From Verrucomicrobiota bacterium (GTDB lineage Bacteria; Verrucomicrobiota; Verrucomicrobiia; Opitutales; Oceanipulchritudinaceae): a stretch of 7,782 bases of DNA. This document shows positions 6,265-7,782 of the stretch, piece after piece. The stretch lies in the NCBI GenBank assembly GCA_009908535.1, contig JAAAOD010000023.1, forward strand, positions 1 through 7,782, in the 5' to 3' direction. The stretch's first letter is position 1, and the number at the start of each line of letters is the position of its first letter. Below the pieces are notes generated by a model, which had not been told where the DNA came from, did not search any database, and saw nothing but the letters and a program-made list of their open reading frames with translations. Position numbers and translations under genes: made by a program.

Positions 6265-7782
6265 AAGCTTCTTCGATTTCCGTACGCATCGCGGACTTTT
6301 TAAAGGAGTATCCGCCGTTTGAATTCCTCGGTACAGCCGTCCTGCGGGACATGGCGGGCAAGGGAAAGGTGACCTTCCACGAGGACGGGGAAATCATCTT
6401 CTCGCAGGGTCAACCACGAAACAAATGGGTGTACGTCATCCAGCAGGGCAATGTCCGGGTCATTGATGAGAAGGGGGAAACCGAGGAATTGATCGATTTG
6501 CGGGGTCCGGGCGACATTCTCGGCCTGCAGGGAATCCGTTCAAGCGAACCTTATCTGCACACCTGTCGAACGGAAACGGAGACCATCCTCTACGCCCTGC
6601 CGCGGGATGAATTCACGGAGCTGACCTCCATGGTGCCGGAGGCGCGCCGCTACCTTGCCGCCACATTCAGCCTCGGAGCCGCCTACCAGTGGCGCAAAAA
6701 CGAGTCGGAGGCTTCCGAACGCCAGCTTCTCGAGGGGGGCTCCCGGCGGCCCGTCACCCTGCGTAAGGGCGGACTCTGGGAGGTCGCGGCCCCGCACGAA
6801 GTCGCACGCCAACACCTCGTCACCGTCATGGGCGACCGCCCGATCGGTAAAGTGGCCCGCATGCTGCGCTCCAAGCGGGTGGATATCGTCATCGTCATCA
6901 ACGCAGAGGGCAGGGCGATCGGCAAGGTCACCGACGCCGACCTGCGCGACCGCCTCGTGGAAGGGTCCCTGCATCCACAGGTTCCGGTCCGCGATGTGAT
7001 GTTTACCGATCTGGTCCCGGCCTCCCCCAAGGCGGACACCGCCGCGCTGTTGCTCAAGATGACCCGTTCCGGGAAGCACTTTCTTGTCATCACGGAGGAC
7101 GGAACGCTGGAGAGCAGGGTAACGGGCTGCGTTTCGGAGCGAAACCTCTTCCTGCAATACGGTCGCTTCCCGACCGTGATCGGGGAGGCAATCAGTTCCG
7201 CACCGGATGTCGGGGCATTGCGGCTTCTCCGGGACCGGGTGGAGACGCTGTTGCTGGAGTTTCTCCACGAGCGCGAGGGCCTTCCCTGGTTGATGAAGCT
7301 GACCGGGGCCCTGAACCGTCGCCTCAGCCGTCGGGTGGTTGAGCTGGTAGAGCTGGAAATGGAGGCGGAAGGGCAGGGAAGGCCGCCCGTGCCCTTCTGC
7401 TGGCTACTGATGGGCAGTGGCGGACGCGATGAACTCCTTATTCGCTCCGCCGTCTACCACAGCCTCGTCTATGCCGATCCTTCCCCGCGGGAAGCGGACC
7501 GTGCCCGCCATTTTTTTCATGAGCTCGCGCAGCGGGTCGGGGCAGGCATCCGGCAGTGCGGTTTCGGGGAAAGCCCTCAGCATGTCCTTGCCCAGGAACC
7601 GGGGTGGTGCCTGCCTTTCAGCGCCATGGCGGACCGGTTCCGCAGGATGATTGCCGACCCCGTGGGAACCCATGTCTACAGCGCCCGCGACGCCTTCGAT
7701 TTCAAAGCGGCCAGCGAGGAAGAGGCGGAAATTGCGGTGGCGCTGCGCAAGGAAATTGAAAGCGCCTTGATAGGGCAGAGTG
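6261..7782 (+). CDS. cNMP-binding/CBS/DUF294 nucleotidyltransferase-like protein (partial, cut by right edge)
   Basis: The frame is open for 507 residues to the window edge. A cyclic-nucleotide-binding-like beta barrel covers about residues 18-130 ('GEIIFSQGQPRNKWVYVIQQGNVRV'). Two CBS repeats follow at about 183-235 ('MGDRPIGKVARMLRSKRVDI', then 'AIGKVTDADLRD') and 242-300. A helical DUF294-type region leads to a nucleotidyltransferase-like fold at about 378-450, and the start of the C-terminal DUF294 helical domain follows. The family resembles the GlnD uridylyltransferase core joined to ligand sensors, and is thought to respond to a nucleotide or second messenger; its target is unknown. 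Here the nucleotidyltransferase motif keeps G385-S-G-G-R389 and E391, but the usual TDQD is SAVY (396-399), so both catalytic aspartates are absent. The binding barrel also lacks the phosphate-binding arginine. The start at 6261 has GGAG four bases upstream (6253-6256 region) and follows psd by 64 bases, so cotranscription is likely. Confidence 0.92.
   Translation, partial: MKASSISVRIADFLKEYPPFEFLGTAVLRDMAGKGKVTFHEDGEIIFSQGQPRNKWVYVIQQGNVRVIDEKGETEELIDLRGPGDILGLQGIRSSEPYLHTCRTETETILYALPRDEFTELTSMVPEARRYLAATFSLGAAYQWRKNESEASERQLLEGGSRRPVTLRKGGLWEVAAPHEVARQHLVTVMGDRPIGKVARMLRSKRVDIVIVINAEGRAIGKVTDADLRDRLVEGSLHPQVPVRDVMFTDLVPASPKADTAALLLKMTRSGKHFLVITEDGTLESRVTGCVSERNLFLQYGRFPTVIGEAISSAPDVGALRLLRDRVETLLLEFLHEREGLPWLMKLTGALNRRLSRRVVELVELEMEAEGQGRPPVPFCWLLMGSGGRDELLIRSAVYHSLVYADPSPREADRARHFFHELAQRVGAGIRQCGFGESPQHVLAQEPGWCLPFSAMADRFRRMIADPVGTHVYSARDAFDFKAASEEEAEIAVALRKEIESALIGQS

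Noticed and set aside
6540..7268. 242-codon minus-strand frame within the DUF294 gene.
   Set aside because: The plus strand shows cNMP, CBS and DUF294 sequence throughout this interval; the antisense product has no recognisable domain.

Overview
This 7.8 kb, GC-rich window is densely coded and reads as ordinary chromosome. It carries parts of eight protein genes and no recognisable RNA gene, CRISPR array, insertion sequence or phage module. The gene set (a DUF5069 protein, a cNMP/CBS/DUF294 protein with a 'GSGGR' nucleotidyltransferase remnant, an M24 peptidase with a 'GDQACDPH' signature, a YHHVH-type phosphatidylserine decarboxylase) and the weak Shine-Dalgarno sequences suggest a member of the Verrucomicrobiota, probably the Opitutia side. 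That is an inference from protein style, not a database match.

Layout. Bases 1-516 (minus) hold the N-terminal end of an ABC exporter that runs off the left edge. Bases 507-962 (plus) hold a DUF5069 protein whose start is divergent from, and may overlap, the ABC start. Bases 963-1041 are a convergent gap filled by a perfect inverted repeat with 30-bp arms. Bases 1042-1551 (minus) encode a DUF192 lipoprotein. Bases 1600-2704 (plus) encode an M24 metallopeptidase whose reading frame is broken once, near 1888-1892. Bases 2724-4490 (minus) encode a complete arginyl-tRNA synthetase. From 4596 to the right edge three genes run on the plus strand: a DEDDh-type 3'-5' exonuclease (4596-5258), phosphatidylserine decarboxylase (5291-6196), and a cyclic-nucleotide-binding/CBS/DUF294 protein (6261 onward) cut by the right edge. 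The last three are close enough to be one transcript.

The genes do not form one pathway. They cover translation (argS), membrane lipid synthesis (psd), DNA or RNA processing (exonuclease), peptide turnover (M24), transport (ABC), and two poorly characterised families (DUF5069, DUF192). Non-coding gaps are short: 79 bp at 963-1041, 48 bp at 1552-1599, 19 bp at 2705-2723, 105 bp at 4491-4595, 32 bp at 5259-5290 and 64 bp at 6197-6260. I could not support a convincing sigma-70 promoter or a classical U-tract terminator in any of them.

No new multi-gene system is evident. The points worth a second look are the long hairpin element, the M24 frameshift, the loss of both catalytic aspartates in the DUF294 nucleotidyltransferase domain, a terminal sliding-clamp-like motif on the exonuclease, and a 23-codon ORF stitched by ATGA overlaps between psd and the DUF294 gene.
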